64,000 bases of DNA from Corynebacterium stationis (lineage in GTDB: Bacteria; Actinomycetota; Actinomycetes; Mycobacteriales; Mycobacteriaceae): contig NZ_CP009251.1 of NCBI RefSeq assembly GCF_001941345.1, positions 744,001 to 808,000 of the forward strand, in the 5' to 3' direction. The first letter of the stretch is position 1; the number at the start of each line of letters is the position of its first letter. Shown here piece after piece: positions 35,963 to 45,176 of the stretch. The notes under the pieces were generated by a model, which worked only from the letters and a program-made list of their open reading frames with translations, had not been told where the DNA came from and did no database searches. Made by a program: the position numbers and the translations under genes.

Positions 35963-36661
35963 ATGGGTCGCCGTCTAATCCTGATCAGGCATGGTCAGAC
36001 TGTTTACAACGCCACCGGTCGAATGCAGGGCCACTTGGATACAGCGCTGTCCAATGAAGGTGAGAAGCAGGCTGAAGCTGCCGGGCGACTGCTGAAAAAT
36101 CAAGGAATCACGCGCATTCTTGCCTCCGATTTGTCGCGGGCTAGGGTGACGGCGGAGCTCGTCGGCAAGCAATTAGGCGTCGACGTGGAAGTGGATGCGC
36201 GCCTTCGCGAAACCCATTTGGGTAAGTGGCAAGGCATGACTTCTGCTGAGGTCGATGAGCAATTTCCAGGTGCGCGCGCCATCTGGCGCCATGACCCCAC
36301 TTGGGCGCCACCGGGCGGGGAATCACGCGTTGAGGTGGCCGAACGCGCGCGTCCAGCCATTGATGATTTGATGCGTGAATATGTTGATTGGGACGGGCAT
36401 ACCGTCTTAGTCGTAGCGCATGGTGGTGCGATTTCGGCGTTGACCTGCAATCTAATCGCATTGCACAGTCAGCAGTATCAGATGCTTTCTGGTCTGAAGA
36501 ACACACATTGGGCGCAGCTTACCGCCCGGCCATCTTTTGATCCGCAGCATCCTAATGCGCCAGTGCGCTTTAACTCTGACAACGTTGAAAACGCCAACTG
36601 GTATTTTGACGGCTGGAATATGGGCGCCCACGTTATTGGTGGCGCGGGGGCTGATATTTAA
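35963..36661 (+). CDS. histidine-phosphatase family protein (phosphoglycerate-mutase-like, GpgP candidate)
   Basis: Phosphatase of 232 aa. The catalytic RHG (R9-H10-G11) lies in LIRHGQTVYNATGRMQG; the second histidine is in VVAHGGAISAL. In Mycobacterium and Corynebacterium the gene behind rsfS encodes glucosyl-3-phosphoglycerate phosphatase, and the location here is the same. The assignment to that substrate is by gene order. The stop overlaps the degV start by 1 bp. Confidence 0.85.
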   Translation: MGRRLILIRHGQTVYNATGRMQGHLDTALSNEGEKQAEAAGRLLKNQGITRILASDLSRARVTAELVGKQLGVDVEVDARLRETHLGKWQGMTSAEVDEQFPGARAIWRHDPTWAPPGGESRVEVAERARPAIDDLMREYVDWDGHTVLVVAHGGAISALTCNLIALHSQQYQMLSGLKNTHWAQLTARPSFDPQHPNAPVRFNSDNVENANWYFDGWNMGAHVIGGAGADI

Positions 36662-37452
36662 TGCCGGTTCGAATAGTGACCGACTCATCCGCAGGCTTGC
36701 CCGATGAGATTATCGCAGAATTAGACATCACGGTGTGCCAATTGCACGTGATGGAACATGAAGATTCGGAAGCTACGACTTCAGCACTGTCCGCGCTGGA
36801 GATTGCCGCGGAATATGGCCGGCAAATGGAACGCGGTGGCGATGAAGGCATCGTCGGGCTGCACTTGGCCAAAGAACTATCGTCGACCTGGTCGGCAGCG
36901 GTTACTGCATCGGGAGTATTTCCTGATAATAAGGTGCGCGTGATTGAATCTGGCACCGCCGGCATGGTGCTGGGGGCGGCGGCGATGGCTGCTGCCAAGC
37001 TGGCAAAAGATGGCGCTGATGTCGATGAATGCTACGAAGTAGCGGAAGATACCCTCGCGCGTGGTAAGACCTGGGTCTATTTGAACTCCACCGATGAGAT
37101 TCGCCGTTCCGGACGAATGTCCACAACAACGGCGATGATCTCTACCGCGCTGTTGGCTACTAAGCCCATTATGGCGCTTAACGATGGCAAATTGGAGCTC
37201 GTTGGCCGCACGCGCACGCAGACTAAAGGTTTTATCAAGCTGGTGGATCTGGTGGCATCGGAAGCCGGCGGCAAGCCTGTGTTTGTAGCCTTGCAACACA
37301 ATGATGCGGAAGAAGAAGCAGAGATGCTGCAGGAACTTCTGGAACAAGCGCTGCCGGAAGGCTCCAGTTTTATCCTGACTGAGCTCAATGAAGTAATCGG
37401 GGTGCACGTGGGCGCGGGCGCGATTGGTGTCTCTGCGGTCTACTCAGTCTGA
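36661..37452 (+). CDS. DegV-family fatty-acid-binding protein
   Basis: Protein of 263 aa. The N-terminal VRIVTDSSAGLPDEI (about 3-17), LSSTWSAAV (about 76-84) and RRSGRMSTTTAMI are DegV hallmarks. The family binds a fatty acid, in Firmicutes as partner of fatty acid kinase. C-terminal GVHVGAGAIGV is normal, but the last codons touch the start of a foreign dehydrogenase fragment, so the extreme C-terminus may have been altered by that junction. Translationally coupled to the phosphatase gene. Confidence 0.85.
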   Translation: MPVRIVTDSSAGLPDEIIAELDITVCQLHVMEHEDSEATTSALSALEIAAEYGRQMERGGDEGIVGLHLAKELSSTWSAAVTASGVFPDNKVRVIESGTAGMVLGAAAMAAAKLAKDGADVDECYEVAEDTLARGKTWVYLNSTDEIRRSGRMSTTTAMISTALLATKPIMALNDGKLELVGRTRTQTKGFIKLVDLVASEAGGKPVFVALQHNDAEEEAEMLQELLEQALPEGSSFILTELNEVIGVHVGAGAIGVSAVYSV

Positions 37453-38098
37453 TGGCAAACGCTTCGTCGATGAATCTGTGTCTTATCATCGCTTCGTGCG
37501 CGCGATGTACGACAACAAGGTGGTGCCGGCCTGGCTCATCGTTGATGCCCGCACCCTGGCCAAGTACGGCCTAGGCATGATCACGATGCCACATCTGCCG
37601 AAGTTCCTGCTGAAGAAATACATCGATTCCGGCTACCTGCACTCCGGCAAAACTCTCGAAGCATTGGCCAAGAATATCGGCGTCGACCCGCAAGGCCTGC
37701 GCGCGGAAGTAAAACGCTTCAATTCCTTTGCCGCATCGGGCGTGGATGAGGACTTCCACAAGGGCGAGCTGCTCTTTGGTCAGGTCGCTGGGGATCCAGA
37801 AAACACCCCTAATCCCAACCTGGCTCCGATTGAAAAAGGACCCTTCTACGCAATCAAAGTAGTTCCCACGCCACTGGCGACGTCTTTTGGAATCAGCATC
37901 AATGAACATGGTCAGGTCCTGGCCGAAGATGGCTCGGTAATTAGCGGTTTATACTCCGCGGGCAACGATGCGCAGTCGGTTATGGGCTCCGAATATCCGG
38001 GCGCGGGGGCGCAGGTCGGTGCCGCGATGACCTTCGGTTGGGCGGTCGCAAAGCACGCGTCTGTGGATAACTCTGCATCTTCGGTGACGTGTCATTAA
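37447..38098 (+). pseudogene. C-terminal fragment of an FAD-dependent dehydrogenase (3-ketosteroid dehydrogenase/fumarate reductase type)
   Basis: About 215 codons match only the C-terminal part of FAD_binding_2 flavoproteins, which are usually about 500-570 aa. DGKRFVDES opens the match and GLYSAGNDAQSVMGSEYPGA then GAQVGAAMTFGWAVAKHA is the FAD-binding end typical of 3-ketosteroid-1-dehydrogenase-like proteins. The N-terminal Rossmann motif is absent and the homology starts at the degV stop codon. The frame is intact to its stop but there is no start or ribosome-binding site of its own. Confidence 0.75.
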
Positions 38099-38162
38099 AG
38101 TTATCCACAGATTTTGAGCCTGGGGCTATCGCGAAGTATTGACTTCGTCTTAGTCTCAGGTC

Positions 38163-38831
38163 ATGAACCGAATTAGTGACCGTTTATCAGAACTGACCGC
38201 ACCAACTGGTGAAGAACCTATCCTCGATGTTTCCTATCCGACCCCGCGTTTGAAAATCGCGCCATGGCAGGCCATTGTCGCCGCCTTGGCAATTATCATC
38301 AGCGTTTTATTATGGCTGGCGCTTACATCTCCGCCCGATTCAGATCAGCTCCCAGCCCTCGAAGCGGCCGAGCCCGTCGCGGCATCGGAAGAAGCGCTGC
38401 CGGAAGAGGTGGTGGTGTCACTCGTCGGCGCGGTAGAGCGCCCTGGCATCATCACTCTGCCGCAAGGTGCGCGCATCGCGGATGCCTTGGAAGTCTCCGG
38501 ACTCGCAGCTGATGCGGATATCATTTCCATCAACCATGCACAAGTGCTTGTCGATGGCGAACAGATCTACGTCCACAAAATCGGCGAAGCCCCTCCTACA
38601 GGTACCGAAGCAGACGGCGAATCTGGTGGCGGCGATAGCTCAAAGATCAATCTCAACACCGCTTCGGCGACTGAATTAATGCAGCTACCTGGGGTGGGCG
38701 AAGTAACTGCAGAGGCGATTGTTTCACACCGCGATACCGTGGGGAAGTTCTCCGCGATCGAAGATCTTTTGGATATCAGCGGCATTGGTCCGGCAAAATT
38801 TGAAAAGCTCCACGAGCTTGTGACTGTGTAG
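38163..38831 (+). CDS. comEA: competence protein ComEA (helix-hairpin-helix DNA-binding)
   Basis: Membrane-anchored DNA-binding protein of 222 aa. One N-terminal helix lies at about 35-57, followed by an acidic linker, a SLBB domain (VVSLVGAVERPGIITLPQGA) and a C-terminal pair of helix-hairpin-helix motifs (INLNTASATELMQLPGVGEV, then IEDLLDISGIGPAKFEKL). In other bacteria it captures incoming DNA for ComEC. It is 6 bp before comEC. Competence has not been assumed; the pair is conserved in corynebacteria. Confidence 0.9.
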   Translation: MNRISDRLSELTAPTGEEPILDVSYPTPRLKIAPWQAIVAALAIIISVLLWLALTSPPDSDQLPALEAAEPVAASEEALPEEVVVSLVGAVERPGIITLPQGARIADALEVSGLAADADIISINHAQVLVDGEQIYVHKIGEAPPTGTEADGESGGGDSSKINLNTASATELMQLPGVGEVTAEAIVSHRDTVGKFSAIEDLLDISGIGPAKFEKLHELVTV

Positions 38832-38837
38832 AAACAC

Positions 38838-40445
38838 ATGCGTGAGCTTCGTCTGGTGCCCTCGGCGCTTACTGTATGGGCAGTGGCGCTTTTGGTCTTG
38901 TGCGGATATCTGCCAGTAGCAGCAATTGCGTTGCTGATTGCCACGGCTGGGATGGTGATATTTAAACAGTTCGGACAGGCGATTCTAGTGTCCGCACTGG
39001 GGCTGGTGTCCATGTTAGTGACCCACGTGCGTATGCGCCGTGCGCCGGACGAGATATCCATGGGCAGGGTGACGATGAGTCCGACGGAGACATCGTCAGG
39101 CTTTCTTATCCGGCTGCACGCTGAAGGCGCTACCTATCCTGTCTTTGTTGAAGAACTTCCCGAGGGCATCGATACCGGCTCCATCGTGGAGGTCAACGCG
39201 CGCTGGAGTGAATCCAAATCACCGAGTGTTTCCGGCGTCATCGGCAATGGAGAGGTGGTTGAGTTCTCTGAAGCCGATGGAATCGCGATACGCGTCTCTG
39301 ACAATTTCCGCGAGGTAGTGCAAGCATCTGTTGGTGAGGCCTCCCAAGGGTTGATTCCAGGCATGGTGCTCGGGGATACGTCGTTGCAAGATACCGCGCA
39401 GCAAGAACTGTTTATTGATACCGGTCTTTCGCATCTCTCCGCGGTATCAGGCGCCAATGTTGCAATCGTGCTGACTGCTTTCTTCTTGTTGTGTCGCTGG
39501 GTCGGATTAGGTCCACGCGTGCAGGTCATTTCTGCCGGCTTCGCGCTCTTTGGCTTCGTGGTCTTAGTCGGAACCGAGCCCTCGGTCCTGCGCGCGAGCG
39601 TTGCCGGAGTCGTTGGCCTGTTGGCGGTGGTAAATTCCTCGCGGGCGGAGCCGATTCACTCACTCTGTATTGGTGTCATCGGGCTGATTGTGTGGGATAG
39701 CGATATGGCCGCGAGCTTCGGCTTTGCGCTCTCGTGCGCGGCCACGGCATCTATCGTGGTGCTGACTCCCATGATGCACCGCGTGCTTGCACCATTGAAC
39801 TGGCCCGATGTCCTATCCCGCGCACTGGCCGTCGCGATTGCCGCTGACTTTGCCACCATGCCGATCGTGGCGCTGATGGCCGGTGAAGTGTCCCTGGTAT
39901 CTGTGCTAGTCAATGTGCTGGTAGCGCCCGTCTCCGCGCCGATTACCATCGTGGGGCTCATTGCCGCAGGTCTTGCACAGTTGCCTATCGATGCCCCCGC
40001 CATCCTTCTGCTGAAACTCATCGAACCGTGCACCTGGTGGATTTATCACATCGCGGCCGGCGCGCAGCAGCTTCCACTCGCCGTGATTGCCGCGTCACCC
40101 ATCGCGGTGCTGCTTGCCTACGGCTGGATTATCGCGGGCCTTGTCTATGGACATCCGCGAAAGACCTTCGCTGTCATCGCCACGCTGCTCATTATCTTCG
40201 GCGTTAATTTCCAACCGCGCCCGCAACCATTGGAGATTAGACAAGTACACACCGTAAACCGTGAAGAAGATATCGATAACGTTCCTGCTGGCACCCAGGC
40301 GATTGTGGTCCTCGATGGTGAAGGACAAAAGAGCACCCGGGGAATCCAAACCCCTGACGGCATCCCGGTGCTCTTTCCGAACCGCGATGGGGAAGTCACC
40401 GTGTATTCGGATGGAACCCAGCACGCTGCGGACGGGAGATTTTAG
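38838..40445 (+). CDS. comEC: ComEC/Rec2-family DNA-channel protein, without C-terminal nuclease-like domain
   Basis: Membrane protein of 535 aa. Three N-terminal helices and a soluble DUF4131 part are followed by the competence domain with HLSAVSGANVAIVLTAFFL at about residues 198-216 and about ten helices. ComEC of Gram-positive competence models is about 750 aa and ends in a metallo-beta-lactamase-like domain; here only about 75 soluble residues follow the last helix. It follows comEA by 6 bp and precedes holA. Confidence 0.85.
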   Translation: MRELRLVPSALTVWAVALLVLCGYLPVAAIALLIATAGMVIFKQFGQAILVSALGLVSMLVTHVRMRRAPDEISMGRVTMSPTETSSGFLIRLHAEGATYPVFVEELPEGIDTGSIVEVNARWSESKSPSVSGVIGNGEVVEFSEADGIAIRVSDNFREVVQASVGEASQGLIPGMVLGDTSLQDTAQQELFIDTGLSHLSAVSGANVAIVLTAFFLLCRWVGLGPRVQVISAGFALFGFVVLVGTEPSVLRASVAGVVGLLAVVNSSRAEPIHSLCIGVIGLIVWDSDMAASFGFALSCAATASIVVLTPMMHRVLAPLNWPDVLSRALAVAIAADFATMPIVALMAGEVSLVSVLVNVLVAPVSAPITIVGLIAAGLAQLPIDAPAILLLKLIEPCTWWIYHIAAGAQQLPLAVIAASPIAVLLAYGWIIAGLVYGHPRKTFAVIATLLIIFGVNFQPRPQPLEIRQVHTVNREEDIDNVPAGTQAIVVLDGEGQKSTRGIQTPDGIPVLFPNRDGEVTVYSDGTQHAADGRF

Positions 40446-40452
40446 GTGTTCT

Positions 40453-41427
40453 ATGATGGTCTGCATGGAACCGGTGCACCTGATTGTGGGCGATGATGAA
40501 TTTTTGGCAGAGCGTGCCCGCAGGTCTATCCAAAAAGCGGCGGCAGAAGAAACCGGGGAACAGCCGGAGCTGAAGATTCTGCGCGCGGCAGAAGTCACCG
40601 AATGGGAGTTGATTGAGGCGACTAGCCCGTCGCTCTTTGGGGAGACCCGCGTGATTGTCATTGCGGATACGGAGCGAGTTGGCTCGGCGCTGATCAAACT
40701 CATCGTCGATGCGGCGAAAGACCCCGCGCCGGGCATGACGATGGTGATTAACTTCGCGACGTCGCGGAAGAACCTCAAGAACCGCAAGAAGCCGCCGGAG
40801 CTGATGGCGAAGCTGCAAAAGCTTGCGCGCGTGCATGAGGTCTTTAGCCTCTATGACAATGAGGTCAAGCCCTGGGCGACGCGTGAGTTCGCAGCGCACG
40901 GGATTCGGCCGACTCCAGATGTTGTGGATGCGTTGCTCTCAGGTGTGGGCTCGGATCTGCGAGCGCTCGCGGCAGCGATTTCGCAGCTGGTAGCTGATAC
41001 CGGTGGCAACGTCACCAGGCAAACAGTCCAGCGGTACTACGCCGGTGTTGCTGAAGTAGAAAACTGGGATATCGCTGATGCGGCGGTGGCAGGGCGCGCG
41101 GGCGAGGCCATCGCTACGTGTCGTCGTGCGCTGCAATTAGGCGCAGAACCCGTGGGCATTGCGGCGGCGCTGGCGAATAAGGTCGGCGTGATTGCCAGGC
41201 TGTATACCGCGCGTGGGGACAAGTTCTCTTTGGCAAAACAGTCGGGACTGCATCCTTATGTCGCGGAGAAAACCGCGCCGATTGCTAGGCGCTGGTCGGG
41301 CGATAATATCAGCAAGGCCGTCATTATTGTTTCTGACCTCGATGGACAGGTCAAAAGTTTAGGCCGCGATGGTGCGGACTATGCGGTTGAGGCGGCCGTT
41401 AGGCAGATCGCGCAGCTTGCACGATAA
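40453..41427 (+). CDS. holA: DNA polymerase III delta subunit
   Basis: Clamp-loader subunit of about 324 aa. The N-terminal PVHLIVGDDEFLAERARRSI and the later VVDALLSGVGSDLRALAAAI match bacterial HolA, and length is typical. The frame is open to 40261 inside comEC, but homology starts at MEPVHL; ATG codons at 40453, 40456 and 40465 are all possible, with AGGTG at 40444-40448 favouring the first two. It occupies the usual place between comEC and rpsT. Confidence 0.88.
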   Translation: MMVCMEPVHLIVGDDEFLAERARRSIQKAAAEETGEQPELKILRAAEVTEWELIEATSPSLFGETRVIVIADTERVGSALIKLIVDAAKDPAPGMTMVINFATSRKNLKNRKKPPELMAKLQKLARVHEVFSLYDNEVKPWATREFAAHGIRPTPDVVDALLSGVGSDLRALAAAISQLVADTGGNVTRQTVQRYYAGVAEVENWDIADAAVAGRAGEAIATCRRALQLGAEPVGIAAALANKVGVIARLYTARGDKFSLAKQSGLHPYVAEKTAPIARRWSGDNISKAVIIVSDLDGQVKSLGRDGADYAVEAAVRQIAQLAR

Positions 41428-41437
41428 ACTAGACGGC

Positions 41438-41824
41438 ATGAGTGAACAAAATAGTGAGCAGGAAATTGCCGAGTTTGCGAGCAAACTTTTTGACTTAGCG
41501 CGCAATGGCGATATCACCCTGGTTGAGTACATTAAGCAGGGCGTTAGCGTAGATATGGTCAACCAAGACGGCCAGTCTTTTGTCATGCTCGCCGCATACA
41601 ACGGGCATCCGGAGCTGGTCAAGGCTTTGGTCGAAGTAGGAGCAGATGTGAACCTGCTTAATGATCGCAACCAGTCGCCATTGGCGGGCGCTATTTTCAA
41701 GAAAGAAGACGCCGTCATCGACGCCCTACTAGAAGCGGGTGCCAACCCGAATGCTGGTACTCCCAATGCGGTTGATACCGCCAAGATGTTCGGCCGCGAG
41801 GATCTTCTGGGACGCTTCGAGTGA
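41438..41824 (+). CDS. ankyrin-repeat protein
   Basis: Small cytosolic protein of 128 aa composed of about three ankyrin repeats: DGQSFVMLAAYNGHPELVKAL, shortened here to its core AAYNGHPELVKALVEVGADV, then NDRNQSPLAGAIFKKEDAVI and ALLEAGANPNAG. A protein-binding scaffold of unknown partner. ATG 41438 is chosen because the open frame upstream lies within holA. The last 4 bp overlap the LysE-type exporter, so the two are coupled. Confidence 0.82.
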   Translation: MSEQNSEQEIAEFASKLFDLARNGDITLVEYIKQGVSVDMVNQDGQSFVMLAAYNGHPELVKALVEVGADVNLLNDRNQSPLAGAIFKKEDAVIDALLEAGANPNAGTPNAVDTAKMFGREDLLGRFE

Positions 41825-42471
41825 GTTTGTCCTCCCTTGCCACAATCGTTGCTTTAAACCTGTTGGGGGCGCTAAGCCCAGGCCCTGACACCATCCTGAT
41901 TACGCGCCTGGCGACGAAATCTCGTCGTCATGCCGTCGCTGCGGTGACAGGTATTCAAGTGGGCGTTTTGATGTGGACCTCGCTCACCGTACTGGGCGCG
42001 GCAGCCTTGTTGACGGCATTCCCGCAGCTTTTAGGTCTGGTGCAGCTACTCGGCGGTAGCTGGTTGGTCTACATGGGGTATTCCACTTTCAAAGCAGGGT
42101 GGGATTCGCGCAGCGCGGTGCCCATGTCACTGGCGGAGCAGGAAGCCCAGTTGGGTCGGCTGCGGCATACCTTTCGCACAGGCTTAGCGACGAATCTCTC
42201 GAATCCCAAGATCGTCTTATTCCTCTCGGCGTTGATTGCGCCACTTTTGCCGGCGAGTCCATCGATAGGCGTAGCGATCACGCTGATTTTGGCGATGAGC
42301 TTTTCTTGCTACGTAATGTTCGTCATTATCGCTTTCGTGGTCTCCACAAAGGCCGTACGCCGTAAGCTTTTGGCGGCCGGCCCGTGGATTGATATCGCCG
42401 CTGGTTCCTTCTTCATGATTGCGGGTGTAGCACTGGCAATCACTGGATTGCGCGATATCGTCGGCTTTTAA
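41821..42471 (+). CDS. LysE/RhtB-family amino-acid exporter
   Basis: Membrane protein of 216 aa with six predicted helices. The family signature LNLLGALSPGPDTILITRLA (about 11-30) and TNLSNPKIVLFLSAL (about 122-136) are clear. It would export an amino acid or related solute. GTG start overlapping the ankyrin gene stop. Its 3' end overlaps the convergent restriction gene by 4 bp, which marks the edge of the inserted restriction-modification pair. Confidence 0.85.
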   Translation: MSLSSLATIVALNLLGALSPGPDTILITRLATKSRRHAVAAVTGIQVGVLMWTSLTVLGAAALLTAFPQLLGLVQLLGGSWLVYMGYSTFKAGWDSRSAVPMSLAEQEAQLGRLRHTFRTGLATNLSNPKIVLFLSALIAPLLPASPSIGVAITLILAMSFSCYVMFVIIAFVVSTKAVRRKLLAAGPWIDIAAGSFFMIAGVALAITGLRDIVGF

Positions 42472-43781
42472 AGCTTAAGCTCTTCGGTTGTTGCCAGCGA
42501 CCATACCCACTGCATCCACGACAACACGGTGCCCGCGCGGCGGGTGACGGTGGATGCGGATAGTTCCAGGTTCGATGCCTCCATGATGGACACAATGGTG
42601 GCGCGGTCGGGAACTTCTCCTTTTTCTAGGGCTCTAGCTAATACCACGTGGAAGACTTCATGGCGCAGCAGCGCTTTGATGAGTGCTACGTTGCGGTCGT
42701 TGCGCTCACTGGCCATAACCTTCGCGCCGAAATCCGTCAGTGACCACATGCGGTTGGTATCGTTTACCAGCCCCAGATACTTCGCGGCGCCGGTGTAATA
42801 GTTGGTTTGGCGCGAGGTGAAATCATAGTTCTCAGTAATCGCCTCAACACTGAGCTCAGAATCTTGCAGCTGCTCGCACAGGTTAATCACGCGCGCGAAG
42901 CTATCGGCCTGTGGGAAGGGGATAGCTTCCGGCTCCGCCATGATGGGCACTGTCTTGAGCAGCTTGTCGATGACATCTAGCGTGATACTCGACGGTGTCA
43001 GCGTATAGCGCGCCGACTTTACAAGCCGAATGGATTCCGGCCGCAGTATATCGTCGAAGTCGAAGCGGTAGAGATGGAAAATGCCGTTGGAATAGACCTG
43101 ATAGATAGGTGCGACTGGCTTAGACAGGCTTTGAGAAAAGCGCCGGAAAGGGAAGTAAAGCTGGCGGATATTGAAATCATCCGAGAGATGGTTCTTGGCT
43201 TCAATAAGTCCCAGCACATCCGCTGATTCCAAGCCGGCATCAATTTCCATCTGCGCCTTGGACACCTGGAAATCACCGCAGGCAAGGCGAACATCAATGC
43301 TCCCGGTAGACATTCTGCCCGCTACGGTGGCTTGCAGCGTAGATGTTTCTAGAAAGTCATCCAGGATATGGGAGAGCGCGGATGCATTTAAAGCTGCTGA
43401 TTCAGAGGTGATGTCAACCGGATTCAGCGATTCAATATCATCCGGAAAAGGCATATACCGGACGGGGCCAAGCGTTTCTGGTTCAGGAAACTTCGCAAAA
43501 AGGTCGAACTTGCCCACTAAGTACTCAAAGCGCGAAAGCGGAATGATATTAAGGCCGAGTTCTTTAAAAATCCAAGGCCTGGCCGCTGTGGAATCATGCT
43601 TGGCCATCAAGCGGGGTTCGCGAAGAGAGAGCTCTTTAAGTTCGGCGGCGGTGATGCGGAAGAAGCCGGCATCGTTAAGCTGCTTGTGCCTAAAAACCCG
43701 CAACCAGCCATAGTCATTGCGCCCTAGCGTCTGGCTGCTTTTTACGCCGAAGTGGGTGCGGAGCTCAGCTTCACTTGTCAT
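42468..43781 (-). CDS. probable type II restriction endonuclease
   Basis: Protein of 437 aa. A PD-(D/E)xK-type core is visible at about 179-200: EIDAGLESADVLGLIEAKN, with acidic D181/D188 and the E194-x-K196 pair. The C-terminal third (about 300-430) resembles winged-helix domains (TSRQTNYYTGAAKYLGLVND) as in DUF6996/DUF6997-type restriction enzymes. Its start overlaps the end of a Dam-type methyltransferase gene by 11 bp, so toxin-like nuclease translation follows methylase translation. I infer a restriction role from motif and partner; family membership was not tested by search. Confidence 0.7.
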   Translation of the reverse strand: MTSEAELRTHFGVKSSQTLGRNDYGWLRVFRHKQLNDAGFFRITAAELKELSLREPRLMAKHDSTAARPWIFKELGLNIIPLSRFEYLVGKFDLFAKFPEPETLGPVRYMPFPDDIESLNPVDITSESAALNASALSHILDDFLETSTLQATVAGRMSTGSIDVRLACGDFQVSKAQMEIDAGLESADVLGLIEAKNHLSDDFNIRQLYFPFRRFSQSLSKPVAPIYQVYSNGIFHLYRFDFDDILRPESIRLVKSARYTLTPSSITLDVIDKLLKTVPIMAEPEAIPFPQADSFARVINLCEQLQDSELSVEAITENYDFTSRQTNYYTGAAKYLGLVNDTNRMWSLTDFGAKVMASERNDRNVALIKALLRHEVFHVVLARALEKGEVPDRATIVSIMEASNLELSASTVTRRAGTVLSWMQWVWSLATTEELKL

Positions 43782-44604
43782 AGTTTCTTACTAGCACCTC
43801 ATCGACTTTGCCGCGCTTGGATGCCACGGAATTAATCGCGCGGGATGCGCCTACGATATCCACGTGGTAATCCGCGTACAGCTCACGAATGAATTCCGTG
43901 GCGGAATTAGACAGCATCCACTTCACGCCGCGTGCGGTGAGCTCATCGCACAGCTCTTTGAGCTCCGCTTGATTGTCGCGGCCGAACCCACCGGCGGCAT
44001 AACCAACAAAGTTACTGGTGACATTGACCGGGTCATAAGGCGGATCGAAGTAGACAAAATCGCCGGCCTGGGCTGCCGAGACGGCATCTTTGAAATCGCC
44101 ATTTAAAAAGGTGACGTCGTTGTCACGCAGGTAGATGTTGATGGCGTTGAGAGTCTTTTCATCACAAATGAGGGGCTTTTTATAGCGCCCAAAAGGCGAG
44201 TTGAACTGGCCGGCCTGGTTGACGCGATACAGCCCGTTGTAGCAGGTCTTGTTTAAATAAACCGTGCGGGCAGCGCGCTTCACAGGGGAGAGCGCAGCAA
44301 ATACTTCGGCGTCACGGTCTAATGCACGCAGCTGGTAGAAGAATTCCTCCTCATTGGGATAATTCTGAAGCTCCGCGATGAGCGCTTCTACATCCGTGCG
44401 AACCACGGTGTACAAGTTGACCAGCTCAGCGTTGAGGTCATTGACCACAGCCTTTTCTGGAGCCAGGGACCACAAAACCGCGCCACCACCTAGAAAAGGC
44501 TCAAAATAGGTTGAGTAGCCCGTTGCCGGTAGGGCAGCGTGAATATGTGGCAAAAGCTGGCGTTTTCCGCCGACCCACTTTACCAAGGGCTTCAGGTTCG
44601 TCAT
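43771..44604 (-). CDS. DNA N6-adenine methyltransferase, Dam/DpnM type
   Basis: Methyltransferase of 277 aa, alpha class. KWVGGKRQLLPHI (about 9-21), the AdoMet-binding FEPFLGGGAVLW (about 34-45), LNKTCYNGLYRVNQAGQFN (about 117-135) with PFGRYK, and catalytic DPPY at 187-190 are all typical of the Dam/DpnM group, which methylates adenine in GATC. It would protect host DNA from the paired nuclease. The recognition sequence GATC is inferred from subgroup motifs. The pair lies between the LysE exporter and rpsT, a place where most relatives have no such genes. Confidence 0.85.
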   Translation of the reverse strand: MTNLKPLVKWVGGKRQLLPHIHAALPATGYSTYFEPFLGGGAVLWSLAPEKAVVNDLNAELVNLYTVVRTDVEALIAELQNYPNEEEFFYQLRALDRDAEVFAALSPVKRAARTVYLNKTCYNGLYRVNQAGQFNSPFGRYKKPLICDEKTLNAINIYLRDNDVTFLNGDFKDAVSAAQAGDFVYFDPPYDPVNVTSNFVGYAAGGFGRDNQAELKELCDELTARGVKWMLSNSATEFIRELYADYHVDIVGASRAINSVASKRGKVDEVLVRNYDK

Positions 44605-44667
44605 CGTTAAAGTATCTTAGCCGCCCCGCCGGACTAACCCAGCATTAGTTCGAACATCATTAGAAAA

Positions 44668-44709
44668 CACCTGGTGCCCCACACAATTGCTTGCATGGGG
44701 CACCAGGTG
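44668..44709 (-). terminator. rho-independent terminator of rpsT
   Basis: CACCTGGTGCCCC at 44668-44680 and GGGGCACCAGGTG at 44697-44709 form a perfect 13-bp stem. Read on the minus strand it is followed by TTTTCTAATG. It lies 17 bp after the rpsT stop. Confidence 0.85.
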
Positions 44710-44725
44710 ATGCTTTAAGCCAAGA

Positions 44726-44989
44726 TTAGTTCATCTTGTTGAAAGCGGCAGCCATACCGGACTTCTTGTTAGCCGCGTTGTTGCGGTGGAAGACGCCCTT
44801 GGATACGGACTTGTCCAATGCGCGGGAAGCCTTGCGCAGCTGTGCCTCAGCACCAGCCTTGTCGCCAGCCTCAACCAAGGCGCGGAACTTGCGGATCTCG
44901 GTGCGGACTGCAGAGCGAACGGACTTGTTACGCAGACGTGCCTTCTCGTTGGTGAGAACGCGCTTTTGCTTGGACTTGATATTTGCCAT
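44726..44989 (-). CDS. rpsT: 30S ribosomal protein S20
   Basis: Basic ribosomal protein of 87 aa that binds 16S r[23 protein letters not shown] at the start and [20 protein letters not shown] are typical S20 sequence, and size is normal. AGAGGTATATCTC precedes the ATG. It is monocistronic, with its own terminator. Confidence 0.97.
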   Translation of the reverse strand: MANIKSKQKRVLTNEKARLRNKSVRSAVRTEIRKFRALVEAGDKAGAEAQLRKASRALDKSVSKGVFHRNNAANKKSGMAAAFNKMN

Positions 44990-45176
44990 GAGATATACCT
45001 CTTGTAAATCTATAGTGATTGGATATTTAACCTCATGTGCACAGCTCCCAACTTCCCGAAGGGGAAGTTTTGGCGATTAACGAGCGGACCCAAGGTCCTG
45101 ACCGCTAGCGCAATCGCGCACAAAAAGTTAACTAACCTGGATACAGTACCAAGGGCTGGGGCAAATATTCAAATTC

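Noticed and set aside
37424..38098. Complete flavoprotein gene
   Set aside because: Only the C-terminal third of the family is present, with no FAD Rossmann motif and no start signal.
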